Below are positions 1-9,046 of a stretch of DNA of 22,132 nucleotides, piece after piece. Positions within the stretch are counted from its first letter, which is position 1. Each line of letters begins with the position of its first letter. The stretch is from Hypsibius dujardini (taxonomy: Eukaryota; Tardigrada; Eutardigrada; Parachela; Hypsibiidae), in the NCBI GenBank assembly GCA_001579985.1, contig LRSR01003733.1, positions 6,473 to 28,604 of the forward strand, in the 5' to 3' direction. The position numbers and the translations under genes are program-made. The notes under the pieces were generated by a model, which had not been told where the DNA came from, made no database searches, and saw only the letters and a list, made by a program, of their open reading frames with translations.

Positions 1-369
1 CTCAACGGCGGAGGTGGTGGCTATTACGGAGGCGGTGGAATCCTCAACGGCGGAGGTGGCTATGGCGGTGGCTATGGCGGTGGGGGCTACAACAACGGCG
101 GTGGATATGGATTCCAGCAGGGCGGTTATGGAGGGGGCGGATTGATCGGTGGCGGGGGATACATTGGAGGCGGCCTCATTGGAAGTGGAGGATACGGTGG
201 AGGCGGCCTCATTGGAGGTGGAGGATACGGCGGAGTTCTCAATGGCGGCGGTTATGGAGGGGGATTGAACGGCGGTGGCTACGGTGGTGTGGTCCTCAAT
301 GGCGGCGGTTATGGCGGTGGGGGACTTCAACAGCAAACCTTCACGGGCGGATTATACGGGAAGAAATAG
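1..369 (+). CDS. Gly/Tyr-rich structural protein, 3' part (5' end outside window)
   Basis: The frame is open from base 1 to a TAG at 367-369, giving 122 codons of C-terminal sequence. The protein is almost entirely glycine and tyrosine in GGGYGGG-type units with interspersed LNGG and LIGGGG blocks. It ends with a Gln-rich stretch (LQQQTF) and a basic tail, LYGKK. Such composition is typical of secreted structural proteins of cuticle, shell matrix (shematrin-like) or silk-like material, but composition alone cannot assign a family. The repeats probably evolve by unequal exchange. Start, signal peptide and upstream exons lie outside the window. No canonical AATAAA follows closely; A/T-rich sequence at about 412-430 may serve, but I cannot show it. 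Confidence 0.75.
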   Translation, partial: LNGGGGGYYGGGGILNGGGGYGGGYGGGGYNNGGGYGFQQGGYGGGGLIGGGGYIGGGLIGSGGYGGGGLIGGGGYGGVLNGGGYGGGLNGGGYGGVVLNGGGYGGGGLQQQTFTGGLYGKK

Positions 370-430
370 GCCTGGAGAATCGGGGAATGGGCGGCTGATA
401 TTTTTTAGTGTGTGTATAAATGCATAAATA

Positions 431-589
431 CAGTCAACGAGAAGATTGAGTACACTGGAGGGTCCGGGGATTGGGCTAAAGGGGCGGGGCAGGGGGTGGT
501 TTTCAAACAATCGACCAATCGACCACCTGACCACGCCCCTTTTCCCCATACCCCGGACCCTTCAGTGTACTCAATTTTGTCGTTGACTG
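431..589. mobile_element. TA-flanked MITE, TIR begins CAGTCAACGA
   Basis: A 159-bp element flanked by TA on both sides (429-430 and 590-591). The left end reads CAGTCAACGAGAAGATTGAG and its inverse lies at the right end with few mismatches. The match runs on through GTACACTG.AGGGTCCGGGG into a GC-rich block, so each arm is over 50 bp. The loop holds CAATCGACC repeats. TA duplication and CAGT termini are the pattern of Tc1/mariner-type non-autonomous elements. No coding capacity; the two ORFs through it are shadows of the inverted repeat. Confidence 0.75.
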
Positions 590-660
590 TAGATGGCAGT
601 TTAAGGCTGCAATACTAAGTCATTCGATGCCGCTATATTAATGTATTTTCTCAACGGATG

Positions 661-826
661 GCAACAGCGCACGAACTGTGGGACGTTAAATTGGTCCCCC
701 CACCACTCGTTAGTGTGTGCCCTGCCTGTACCTCGCATGCCTAGCAACAGCGCACGAACTGTGGGACGTTAAATTGGTCCCCCCACCACTCGTTAGTGTG
801 TGCCCTGCCTGTACTTCGCATGCCAT
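661..826. repeat. 83-bp tandem duplication (two copies)
   Basis: Copy one at 661-743 and copy two at 744-826 begin GCAACAGCGCACGAACTGTG. They look almost identical by eye (CCTCGC against CTTCGC near the end is one difference). Each contains a C-run and a GTGTGTGCCCTGCCTGTAC segment. No reading frame; probably a recent duplication. The flanks 590-660 and 827-940 show no gene. Confidence 0.85.
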
Positions 827-944
827 ACAGTCATACACACAGCTTTCTTGTGGTGGTTTTTATCTGTGTAAGTAAATAGTGGTTCATCACTCGTATTCCA
901 AGCATCAATTAACAGGCATTCTGAAACATTGGAAAAAGCCTCAT

Positions 945-1152
945 GGACTTACACGAGGCAGCACCTTGAACGATTGATTGATTGATTTATTGGGATGGAA
1001 TTGTGACACGAGGCAAAGCTTCGAATGATTGATTGATTGATTGATTGAAATAGAATTACGACACGAGGCACGGCCGCACATGATTGATTGATTGATTGGG
1101 ATAGAATTGTGACACGAGTCAACGCTTCGAATGATTGATTGATTTGGATGGT
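945..1152. repeat. GATT-based minisatellite, about 3 units
   Basis: Units of roughly 50-65 bp, each made of a (GATT)2-5 run followed by a shared spacer of the form GGGATAGAATTGTGACACGAG and then a short variable part. Spacers are similar between units, and unit length varies mainly with the number of GATT steps. The minus-strand ORFs (Ile-Asn-Gln-Ser repeats) are a product of the tetranucleotide. Confidence 0.8.
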
Positions 1153-1404
1153 AGGCAAAGAGGTACACTTTACGTGTACAGCGGGCAACCAATACGTCAC
1201 GTGACCTGTGCGCTGTCGCTATCTATTGAGGAAATACAGTAAAGTATTTCTTTTGTAATGATGAAGTTACTCACGGATCTGTAGGAGAAATTGTTTGATT
1301 GGGTTTCTGTCTGAGTATTGACGCCAAAATTTGGACGTGTCCCAATGTTATATTTCAGCACAGATTTCCTCCACCTGAATTGAATTAAGGCTACACAGAA
1401 GAAA

Positions 1405-1624
1405 CAGTAAGCGACAGAATTTAATCTGATAGAAGGTCCCGGAAATGGGCAAAAGGGGGCGGGGCAGGGGTGATACTTAAACAATCAACCAATCAACCAA
1501 TCAACCAATCGACCAGCGAAGCTCTGGAGCAATCGCAGCGGAGTTGATCGGTTGATTGTTTAATTGATTGGTTGATTGTTCAATTATTAACCCCTGCCCC
1601 GCCCCTTTTGTCCATTTCCGGGGC
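1405..1624. mobile_element. Foldback element related to the 431-589 MITE
   Basis: A large inverted repeat with arms at about 1435-1510 and 1541-1624. The GC-rich block CCGGAAATGGGCAAAAGG on the left is mirrored on the right, and both arms carry CAATCAACC runs facing inward. The left end (CAGTAAGCGACAGAATTTAA at 1405) and the GC-rich block resemble the 431-589 element, so I read this as a diverged, probably truncated member of that family. The expected right terminus and TA flank are not visible. Non-coding. Confidence 0.6.
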
Positions 1625-1693
1625 ACTCGATTGAACGTTCAATCTCATTCACTCTTCTCTGATTGGCTCATTTCGTACAGTTTACTCATTGAT

Positions 1694-1962
1694 CGATTGA
1701 TTGATTGATTGTACAGTCGTGCCTTTCTCTATATTTCTCCCTACAGTGCGCGATTGATTGATTGATTGTAAAGTCGTGCCTTTCTGTATATTTCTCCCTA
1801 CAGTGCGCGATTGATTGATTGATTGATTGTACAGTCGTACTTTTCCGTATATTTGTCCCTACAGTGCTCGATTGATTGATTGATTGATTGTAAAGTTGTG
1901 CCTTTCTGTATATTTCTCCCTACAGTGAGCGATTGATTGATTGATTGATTGTACAGTCGTCC
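1694..1962. repeat. GATT-based minisatellite, five units of 57-61 bp
   Basis: Unit starts at 1694, 1751, 1808, 1869 and 1930. Each unit is CG(ATTG)3-4 followed by TACAGTCGTGCCTTTCTGTA, then TATTTCTCCCTACAGTG. The step between 57 and 61 bp equals one GATT, so units differ mainly by tetranucleotide slippage. Spacers are nearly identical, which separates this from a CRISPR-like array. It lies inside a region related to the element at 20316-20586. Confidence 0.9.
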
Positions 1963-2105
1963 CTATAGTGGTAATTTGGTGAAGGGGGGGGGGGGCATTG
2001 GATAGGCACGGCCCCGGGTTGGTCAACATTTACGGGTAGGGCAGAGAAGTGTCCCTTGAGATCGCGAGCATACGATACTCGTTCTGGCAGAGTATGTCAA
2101 GTGAT
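1963..2105. repeat. Element remnant with G-run, related to 20540-20586
   Basis: After a run of about 12 G residues (near 1985) the segment at about 2030-2069 reads GGGTAGGGCAGAGAAGTGTC and continues CCTTGAGATCGCGAG. This matches the right end of the TIR element at 20316-20586 (GGTAGGGCAAAAAAGTGTCC, then CTTCAGATCGGGAG). It is one end of the same repeat family; the other terminus is not recognisable. Bases 2105-2250 hold only A/T-rich sequence and the start of gene A. Confidence 0.5.
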
Positions 2106-2251
2106 CGTAAACAAACAAATTTAGCCGACTACCCGCATATTTTGATTGATCGGAGTGTTTCTTCTATTGCGTCCGGACAAGTTGCTCAGTTATTATTATT
2201 ACTTAATTACTGACTTCATATATAGCCTCGACAAATATACCGATTAAAGGC

Positions 2252-2674
2252 ATGAAGGGAACGCTGTCATTTCCCTTACTGATCGCATGCGGCGTCCTGG
2301 CTCGTCTTGTAAGTTGTCTAAACCGAAAATTCAGTCTGCTGGTCGTTTTTTTTCCTCTCGTATTTTTATTTGCCTGTGTGCGCCGCACAGCTTCGTCACT
2401 TCCGCTTCTTGTCGGCGGCTGCGTTCACGCGATTTCATCGCAATTTTGTTTTTATCTTTAGGCGACAAGCCAGAACCCGAGTGTCCGGGTGGAGTACGAG
2501 CTGAAGAAGTTCTCCAACGCTCGCGGCACGCAGCAGGACGGCAAGAAGTGCTCCATCCTGGGTGGGTCGTGCAATCATAAATTCACCGGTTATATTGATA
2601 CGTAAGTCACAGACAGACAGACAGACACATAGACAGACAGGCAGACAGACAGGCAGGCAGGCAGGCAGGCAGGC

Positions 2675-2723
<49 letters not shown>

Positions 2724-3552
2724 GGAATGAGGTATAACTAAAGCGGTAAAGCAATCAACAGGTCGTCGCCGGTGAAGGGTTGGCCGGGTACCCGCGGAGT
2801 GACTGACTGGCCGACACTGGTGGAGAAAAAGGAAAACTCACTGATTCTCAATAAAATTCTGTCTGCTGACATTTGCGCTGGGAATTTTCAAGTACGAGGA
2901 AAGAAATGGTTGCTGGAAAAAGGCAATCAAAATCAATGGTATAGAAATAGAATGAAATATTCTAGTCGACCATTGAGTTTTCTTTTTAGGTAGCAGATCT
3001 AAGGGTTCATGTCACGGATTCGGGTATGACTTCGGACAAGCTAGTGGAGGATTTCGACTGTCTTAGCAGCGGAAGTATCGCTCCTACCGAACTCAAGTCC
3101 ACTTGGTCCGAGGAGAAAGAGTGCAAGGCCAGATACAATCCAGGAAACAACAAGTACGAAGTAGCGGTAATGGTTCCGCCCAGACACACAGACAAACAAA
3201 CACACAGACACACAGGCACACAGACACACAGGTACACAGACACACAGACCCACAAACACACAGATACACAGATAGACAGACAGACAGACAGACAGACACA
3301 CAAACAGACACACAGATACACAGACACACAGATAGACACACAGACAGACACACAGACAGGCACACAGACACACAGATAGACCGACAGACCGACGGACTGA
3401 TTGACAGACACACAGACAGAGAAACAAGCAGAGAGTCAGACATTTGATGTAGAAATCGTGTTGATTCTTGTAGATTAACATATCGCGTACGAGCCTATGC
3501 ACTCCCAACTGCATCCTGTGGAAGGCCTCCGGCGCGTCCTCATAATGGATAG
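2252..3552 (+). CDS. Secreted six-cysteine protein, array copy A (189 aa)
   Basis: Function unknown. Exons: 2252-2308, 2462-2601, 2762-2891, 2990-3153, 3474-3552, all bounded by GT/AG; intron phases are 0, 2, 0, 2, as in the other four copies. The start is the ATG before a hydrophobic leader ([13 protein letters not shown]), so the protein should be secreted. The mature part begins with a strand-like [12 protein letters not shown], then KC...[22 protein letters not shown] and SCG, giving the six cysteines of the family. It is the most diverged member in the middle: CDPR is replaced by CNHK and SRDVC by SADIC. Intron 2 holds an ACAG tetranucleotide array and intron 4 a CACAGA hexamer array. 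The VRVEY..L..F.N..G......KC block faintly resembles the Notch-ligand MNNL domain; low confidence for function, high for gene structure. No AATAAA seen in the 440 bp downstream. Confidence 0.8.
2609..2724. repeat. (ACAG/GCAG)n microsatellite in intron 2 of copy A
   Basis: Nearly pure tetranucleotide array with a central GGCA-type block and outer GACA blocks. It fills most of the intron between the donor at 2602 and the acceptor ending at 2761. Confidence 0.95.
3181..3424. repeat. CACAGA/CAGA array in intron 4 of copy A
   Basis: About 240 bp of interspersed hexa- and tetranucleotide units (CACAGA, CACAAA, GACA, GATA). ORFs on both strands (Thr-Gln-His and Cys-Val-Ser repeats) run through it and are not genes. 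Confidence 0.95.
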
Positions 3553-3994
3553 TAGCAATTTCTCTTCCATCTTTGCGGTGTGTCACTTTCACTTCCTCAC
3601 ATTTTCCTCACCTACCATGCTTGATTGGTTGTGGTGTCTTATTGAGCACCTGGATTTTGATTACCGGTTATACGCAGCCTCGCAGTTTCGTTGCGGTAAC
3701 TAAGTTCCGTAGGAAAACCAGATTTTTATGAGATCGATATAGGCGTGCTTCGACACGCTTAGGTAAACTTTGGCGAAACAACCTTGGTCCAAAACAAAAG
3801 ACGTGCTAAGACTTTACGATGACGCTTTTACCGGGAAACACTTGAGTGCACCGTATCATGGTCAATGAAAAAAACAACAGGTAAACAACTACATAAGACG
3901 TGATATGAGAGACGAGTGGAATATATAAAGAGGTTTTATTCATAAGTGTCTGCGTAGAAGTCTCACCGTCTGTCTGTTGCATCCACTTTCCATC
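3553..3994. other. Intergenic A-B with promoter of copy B
   Basis: About 440 bp between the stop of copy A and the ATG of copy B. No repeat and no plausible gene seen. It must contain the 3' UTR of A and the promoter of B; the only recognisable signal is the TATA box at 3922-3929. Confidence 0.5.
3922..3929 (+). promoter_or_regulatory. TATA box of copy B
   Basis: TATATAAA, 66 bp upstream of the ATG at 3995. With a usual 25-30 bp offset this gives a leader of about 40 nt. It is the clearest promoter signal in the array; copy A has a weaker CATATATAG at about 2217. Confidence 0.55.
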
Positions 3995-5197
3995 ATGAAG
4001 TTCCTCATCATTTTGGGGCTTGTAGCTCTGGTAAGACATGAGATTGACTGTCATGTTGGTTTTTCGATCAATTTAGCGCCTATTCCCTGACAGGTCTCTG
4101 CGGATAACGTCCGAGTGGAGTTCAACCTGCAACAATACGACAACAACGGCGGACTTTTAGCTAGCGGAAAAAAATGCGGTGGTGCTTGCGATCCGAGGAT
4201 CATCGGCTATGTTGATACGTCAGTTCCATTTCCCCAAGACTTAAATGTGCGCATAATTGCCTGTTTTTGCTTTTAATCGTTTGGTAATTCATTTCTTCAG
4301 GGATAAACCGCTGAACGCTTGGCCAGGTCCGAAGACAGACGAGAAGACTTGGGCAGCCATTTTCGAAGGAAAAAGCACGGACTCTGTTAAAGTCAACAAG
4401 ATTGTGTCGCGGGATGTCTGCGCTGCTGACTTCAACGTAGGAGACGCAGCTTTATGTCTGTGTCTGTGTGTCTGTGTCTGTGTGTCTGTGTCTAAGTCTG
4501 TGTCTGTGTCTGTGTCTGTGTCTGTGTCTGTGTCTGTGTCTGTGTCTGTGTCTGTGTGTCTGTGTCTGTGTCTGTGTGTCTGTGTCTGTGTCTGTGCCTG
4601 TGTCTGTGTCTGTGCCTGTGTCTGTGTCTGTGTGTGAAAGACTGCTAATAAGTTCCCACAAAAAGTAACACCGGACTTTTGTTCTCCAGAAAGCGAACCT
4701 CCGCATCAAAGTGATCGATGTGAACAAAATCTTTTCCAACTCAGACATTACTCAGTTCGAGTGTCTCAGCGGTGGCTTTAGTGAAGTGGCCACCAGCGAA
4801 TCTCGGGCGCAATGGTCCCAGCCCAAGGCATGCGTCGGAAAGTTCAATCCCGATAAAGTCAGGTAAGCTGACCAATGTTTACCCGAAAGAACAAAAAAAG
4901 AAGAAGAAAAGAAGAAGAAAGGAACAAAACAAAAGGCAGCTTTGTCATCTTTCTCTTGACTTGACTGACAAAAGAAAGTGGTGAGTAATGGACGATATTT
5001 TGATTCGTAGACTGATGTTCACCTGGCGTGCGTTTGACGTGCCGACCAGCGAGTGCGGCAGAGCAACTGGCGCCCCGAGTCGCCAAACGAGCGGCGGCTC
5101 AAATTCCGGAAGCGATCGAGGAAGCGATCGCAATTCTGGATTCGGACAAACTCCACCAACCACAACCAAAAAGTCCAGCTGGTTCGGAAGACGTTAA
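3995..5197 (+). CDS. Secreted six-cysteine protein, array copy B (218 aa), Ser/Gly tail
   Basis: Function unknown. Exons: 3995-4030, 4094-4218, 4301-4436, 4690-4862, 5011-5197; phases 0, 2, 0, 2. The leader is MKFLIILGLVALVSA, with intron 1 placed between the hydrophobic core and the probable cleavage site. The mature protein has [57 protein letters not shown] and a C-terminal WRAFDVP..ECGR. Unlike its relatives it continues about 36 residues past the usual end as a low-complexity tail rich in Ser, Gly, Asp and Thr, ending in a basic WFGRR. Such a tail could act in matrix attachment or be glycosylated; that is inference. Intron 3 is a TGTGTC array and intron 4 has a purine-rich AAGAAG stretch. 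TATA box at 3922 and AATAAA at 5288 support an independent transcription unit. An alternative-frame ORF across the last exon is a shadow. Confidence 0.88.
4453..4635. repeat. (TGTGTC)n array in intron 3 of copy B
   Basis: Hexamer TGTGTC with some GTGCCT variants, starting about 20 nt after the splice donor at 4437. It makes long Val-Ser, Cys-Leu and Asp-Thr ORFs that are not genes. Confidence 0.95.
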
Positions 5198-5287
5198 ACT
5201 TTGCCTGAAAATGAATGAAGCATTAGCACTTGAGTTGACTACTTCGTCAAAATAACCACAATCACTAATTGTTCGATTGTTATGATC

Positions 5288-5293
5288 AATAAA
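5288..5293 (+). promoter_or_regulatory. Poly(A) signal of copy B
   Basis: AATAAA 91 nt after the stop codon of copy B, followed by a GT-containing stretch. Confidence 0.6.
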
Positions 5294-5443
5294 GCGAGCA
5301 ACAGAAGCGTCAGTTCAGTACATTGTTTAGATGTTTTTCTGTCTCACTCTTGAAAAATGTGCAAAAGCCGCGAAAATAAAAAGGGATGGTCCGACTTCCG
5401 CGTATTTGTTTCAGCAAAGTTCGATAGGAACTGTTTACACCAG

Positions 5444-5755
5444 AACTGCCCGATCGGAATGAGTCATCCTGGCAAAATTCTGATAGGAATCACGGAAAGT
5501 GCAGTCCTTCAAGAAGGAGATCCTTGTTCCTCGGTTTTTTCTTGATTGTCCTACACACACAGATACAAACACAGACACAGACACAGACATAGACACAGAT
5601 ACAGACACAGACACAGACACAGACATAGACGAACTTTTCACGCCACAAACTGCCCGATCGGAATGAGTCATCCTGGCAAAATTCTGATATGAATCACGGA
5701 AAGTGCAGTCCTTCAAGAAGGAGACCCTTGGTCTTCGGTTTTTTCTTGATTGCCC
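5444..5755. repeat. 108-bp direct repeat pair flanking a CAGACA array
   Basis: 5444-5551 and 5648-5755 are direct copies 204 bp apart with only a handful of differences (for example TGATAGG against TGATATG). Each contains the near-palindrome TCCTTCAAGAAGGA. Between them lies a hexanucleotide array (about 5552-5630). The whole is a two-unit tandem duplication of about 204 bp in the B-C gap. The rest of 5198-5928 shows no gene. Confidence 0.85.
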
Positions 5756-5928
5756 TTCCCACACCCTTGAGAAGAAGAACCAGTGGATTGTGGAGACAGA
5801 CAGACAGCAACTACCCGTTGGATATACTTATGTTGAAGTCACTCATTGTTAGCTGGTTAGTTTACTCTGAAGATTTCGGCTTCTGATTCCAATTCCGATT
5901 CAATCCTGAAAAATTGACGTCCACAGTC

Positions 5929-6081
5929 ATGGCACTCCTGTATTTCCTGGCATTATCTACTCTTGTCATAACCGTAAGTGAATTGATAAGACACAAACAC
6001 CGACACAAACACCGACACAGACGCCACAGACACGGGCACAGACACAGGCACAGACATAGACACCACAGACACGAGCACAGA

Positions 6082-6127
<46 letters not shown>

Positions 6128-7119
6128 AGCACAGGCACAGGCACAGACATAGGCACAGACACAGGCACAAGCACAGGCACAGGCACAGGCACAGGCACAG
6201 ATACAGACATAGACATAGACATAGACATAGACATAGACATAGACATAGACATAGACATAGACATATACATAGACATAGACATAGACACAGACAAAGCTAT
6301 TGTGTGCTGATTGAAGGTGGCCGCTGATTCTATGCGAGTGGAGTTCCAATTGACCAAGCTCGAGAACCCGGAGGGTATCCTCTACAACGGGAAGAAATGC
6401 GACATCGGCAGCAAATGCGATCCGCGTCTGTCTGGCTACGTTGACACGTACGCATGCGCTCCCGCTTTCTACAATTAAGGAAACACACGCACATACAAAC
6501 TTTCCGTTTTACTAATGTTATTTCTTCCTGTTTTCGCGAGCTGATGTGTATAAATTGTGTGGCTATTCCAACACAGAGACAAGCCGTTGAACGCTTGGCC
6601 GGGATCGAAGCCGGTTTCTCAGTTCACCAAGATCTTCGAGAGCGACGACCAGGACAGCGCTTCGGTCAACAAAATCGTCTCACGGGATGTGTGTGTCGGC
6701 TCCTCATTCAATGTGCGCCTTGACACGTTGGGAAACGTTGCAATGATTCTTAATAGATCACGGAAAAAAAATCATTTAAATTTGTGGAAATTTTTTTTTA
6801 TAGAAAGGCAACCTCCGCGTGGACTTGGTGGACAAGGACGTGACCACAACGGAGCAGATCGAGCAGTTTGAGTGTATGAGCGGACGGGATGTTCGCATCC
6901 GTGAGGCCGCCGCCGTGTGGTCCGCCGAGAAGCCCTGCGAGTCCAAATTCAACCCGAACAAAGTCAAGTAAGGAAATTCAAATCAAATCCTAATTTTCAG
7001 ACATTTTTCCACAGTTATTTCTTTCCTTGCGAATGCAAAGGTTGATGTACAAATGGCGAGCTTTCAACGTCCCGGACCGAGAATGTGGCCGTCCCGTGGG
7101 ATCATCCAAGAGAGTCTGA
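5929..7119 (+). CDS. Secreted six-cysteine protein, array copy C (184 aa)
   Basis: Best reference member of the array. Exons: 5929-5973, 6317-6447, 6577-6712, 6804-6967, 7041-7119; phases 0, 2, 0, 2. Residues 1-18 are a signal peptide (MALLYFLALSTLVITVAA). Landmarks: RVEFQLTKLENPEG at 22-35, Cys43, Cys49 in CDPRLSGYVDT, WPG at 66-68, NKIVSRDVC at 90-98, NLRVDLVD near 107, Cys128 in QFECMSG, Cys149 in KPC, WRAFNVP from 164 and Cys174 in ECGR. Six cysteines imply up to three disulphides in an extracellular beta-rich fold. The N-terminal half matches the general MNNL pattern (F.L..F.N..G.L..G..C) of Delta/Jagged proteins, but there is no DSL or EGF domain, so a Notch-ligand role is only a guess. 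Intron 1 is swollen by a 300-bp hexamer array. AATAAA at 7136. Confidence 0.9.
5988..6297. repeat. Block-structured hexamer array in intron 1 of copy C
   Basis: Successive blocks of CACAAA, GACACA, GGCACA and finally ATAGAC hexamers. Each block is homogeneous, showing outward replacement of variants. ORFs of His-Arg and Val-Cys repeats over it are artefacts. The array fills nearly all of the intron. Confidence 0.95.
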
Positions 7120-7135
7120 GTGTACTTGACAAGTG

Positions 7136-7141
7136 AATAAA
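7136..7141 (+). promoter_or_regulatory. Poly(A) signal of copy C
   Basis: AATAAA 17 nt after the TGA of copy C, embedded in GTGAATAAAATAATCG. Confidence 0.65.
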
Positions 7142-7262
7142 ATAATCGCGACTTCTTACTAGTCCTAGAGTCTTAAGATGTTCAAATGAAGGAGTGTGTT
7201 CCGCATTTCTGTCGATTAAGGTGACGGTGGAACGTAAGACTGACTGACTGAGCTGGGTTAGA

Positions 7263-7466
7263 CGCAGACACAGACGCAGATACAGACACAGACACAGATA
7301 CAGACGCAGATACAGACACAGACACAGACACAGACACAGACACAGACACAGACACAGACACAGACACAGACATAGACATAGACATAGAGACTGATATAGA
7401 CGCAGACACAGACACAGACATAGACATAGGCATAGACATAGACACAGACATAGATACAGAGACAGC
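7263..7466. repeat. (CAGACA)n array in C-D gap
   Basis: Hexamer array with CAGACG, CAGATA and CATAGA variants. The remaining gap sequence (7467-7793) has a modest open frame but no conserved domain or splice logic, so I call no gene there. Confidence 0.95.
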
Positions 7467-7793
7467 GTGTTGTCTGATAGTGGCAGGGGATGAGCTGTCT
7501 TGCGCCACTACCGCCTTGTTCTGAACAACTCCACGCCGATTTGGTCGAGATAATCGCACCTTCCTGCAGATTTCTTGGAAGATTACCCGAGCCGTGTAAC
7601 GGACACATCCGGTTCCAAAACACATACTCGAGACAGATCGGCAACATCGATACTCAATTCACCCTGTTGCATAACTCGTGGGCAGTTGTCCCAAACTTTT
7701 CGGCCAGGTTTTAAGGCTCATCGAATTCACCATCTCGTTAATTGTATTTTTAATACTTTTTTGCGTTTGCGTAATTTTCTCATCTCAATCAAA

Positions 7794-8771
7794 ATGCAGT
7801 CAACGGTAGTCGGTGTCCTGCTTCTGGGCGTGGTCGGAATGGTGAGTGACGAAGAGACTCTTTCCGCATAAAAACGGCGAGCCCAATTTTTTGCGGCACT
7901 TCAATAAAGGAGGTCCTGGAATTTTGAAGGTCGCTGGAGACTCGACGCGGGTCGAATTCAAGCTATACAACTTCACCAGCAGCGGTCAGCTCCACGACGG
8001 ACAAAAATGTGACATTGGAACGCACTGTGACCCGCGACTAAGAGGCTACGTCGATACGTAAGTTGAAGCGAAGCCACACACAGTGTGTCTGTAGTGTCTG
8101 TGTCTGTGTCTGTGTCTGTGTCTGTGTCTGTGTCTGTGTCTGTGTCTGTGCCTGTGCCTGTGCCTGTGCCTATGTCTGTGTCTGTGTCTGTGTCTGTGTC
8201 TACGTCTTTGTCTGTGCCTGTGCCTGTGCCTATGTCTGTGTCTGTGTCTGTGTCTGTGTCTACGTCTTTGTCTGTGAAAAAATATCAGATTATAAAAAAA
8301 CAGACTTTTATCCATTTTTCAGACAAAAGCCCGACAGTGCCTGGCCCGGTCCGCTTCCGCTGGAGAAATGGGCGCTGATCTACGAGGGACTGGACATTAT
8401 TGATACCGCTCGTCTCGGCAAAATTGTTTCCCGCGATGTCTGCACCGATTCCTACACCGTAATATAAACCTTAAAGCGCAGGATTGTACACTCCAAACTG
8501 TTTCTAGCGTACCAATTATTAAATGGTCAAATAGTGCAAATACAACGTGAACGGTTTTATTTTTCAGAAAGCCAACCTACGTGTTCAGGTGGACGAGGTG
8601 GACCCTACGCGGATCGACAAGATGGAACAGTTCATGTGCCTGAGCGGACGGGATGTCCAGCGTAGCGAGTCCGCTGCAACCTGGTCAAGGCCTGCGCAAT
8701 GCGATGCCCACTACCAGCCTCGTGCAAACAAGTATGTGCCGTCACTGAAATGGTTACATATAGTCAATCTT

Positions 8772-8806
<35 letters not shown>

Positions 8807-8884
8807 GTCTGTCTGCCTGCCTGTCTGTCTGTCTGTCCATCTGTCTGTCTGTCTATCTGCCTGCCTTCTGTTTGTCTGTCTGTG

Positions 8885-8929
<45 letters not shown>

Positions 8930-9046
8930 GCCCCGTAAGACCTGTCCTAAGTTCTTTTTACTTTCTCGTTCCGTAGGTTGCTTTACAGCTGGCGCGCTTT
9001 CACCATTCCCGCTCGGGAGTGCGGAAAGACCGGAGCCCGCGCATAG
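7794..9046 (+). CDS. Secreted six-cysteine protein, array copy D (181 aa)
   Basis: Function unknown. Exons: 7794-7841, 7930-8057, 8323-8458, 8568-8731, 8977-9046; phases 0, 2, 0, 2. The leader is [16 protein letters not shown], followed by VAGDS. The mature part shows [76 protein letters not shown] and [13 protein letters not shown]. Exon 4 has the same length (164 bp) as in copies A and C and exon 3 (136 bp) as in B and C, so indels are rare. It is close to C in the SGRDV segment, suggesting these are the youngest pair; that needs a tree. Intron 2 carries a TGTGTC array with a higher-order repeat and intron 4 a CTGT array. A possible AATAAA at 9493 is far (about 450 bp) from the stop. Confidence 0.88.
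8085..8276. repeat. TGTGTC array with 60-bp higher-order repeat, intron 2 of copy D
   Basis: After a simple hexamer run, 8161-8216 is repeated exactly at 8221-8276. The 60-bp unit combines TGTGCC, TATGTC, TGTGTC, TACGTC and TTTGTC in fixed order, so the array has begun to amplify as a composite unit. Confidence 0.95.
8771..8932. repeat. (CTGT)n array in intron 4 of copy D
   Basis: Tetranucleotide CTGT with CTGC and CTAT variants; the Cys-Leu-Ser-Val ORFs across it are not coding. Confidence 0.95.

Noticed and set aside
1694-1962. CRISPR-like regular repeats
   Set aside because: Spacers are the same sequence in every unit and lengths change in GATT steps; the host is a eukaryote. It is a minisatellite.
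3007-3592. Cys/Val/Leu-rich ORFs resembling membrane or cysteine-rich proteins
   Set aside because: They read through the CACAGA array of intron 4 of copy A on the minus strand, over real exons of the plus strand.
5028-5255. Alternative-frame ORF over the last exon of copy B
   Set aside because: The frame joined by the phase 2 intron keeps the family's WRAF and ECGR motifs; the other does not connect to any exon.
5953-6357. Long ORFs of Val-Ser-Met, His-Arg and Val-Cys repeats
   Set aside because: They are translations of hexamer arrays inside intron 1 of copy C, open in several frames on both strands.
7490-7871. Coding ORFs upstream of copy D
   Set aside because: No signal peptide, domain or splice signal; the frame overlaps the start exon of copy D in a different register.
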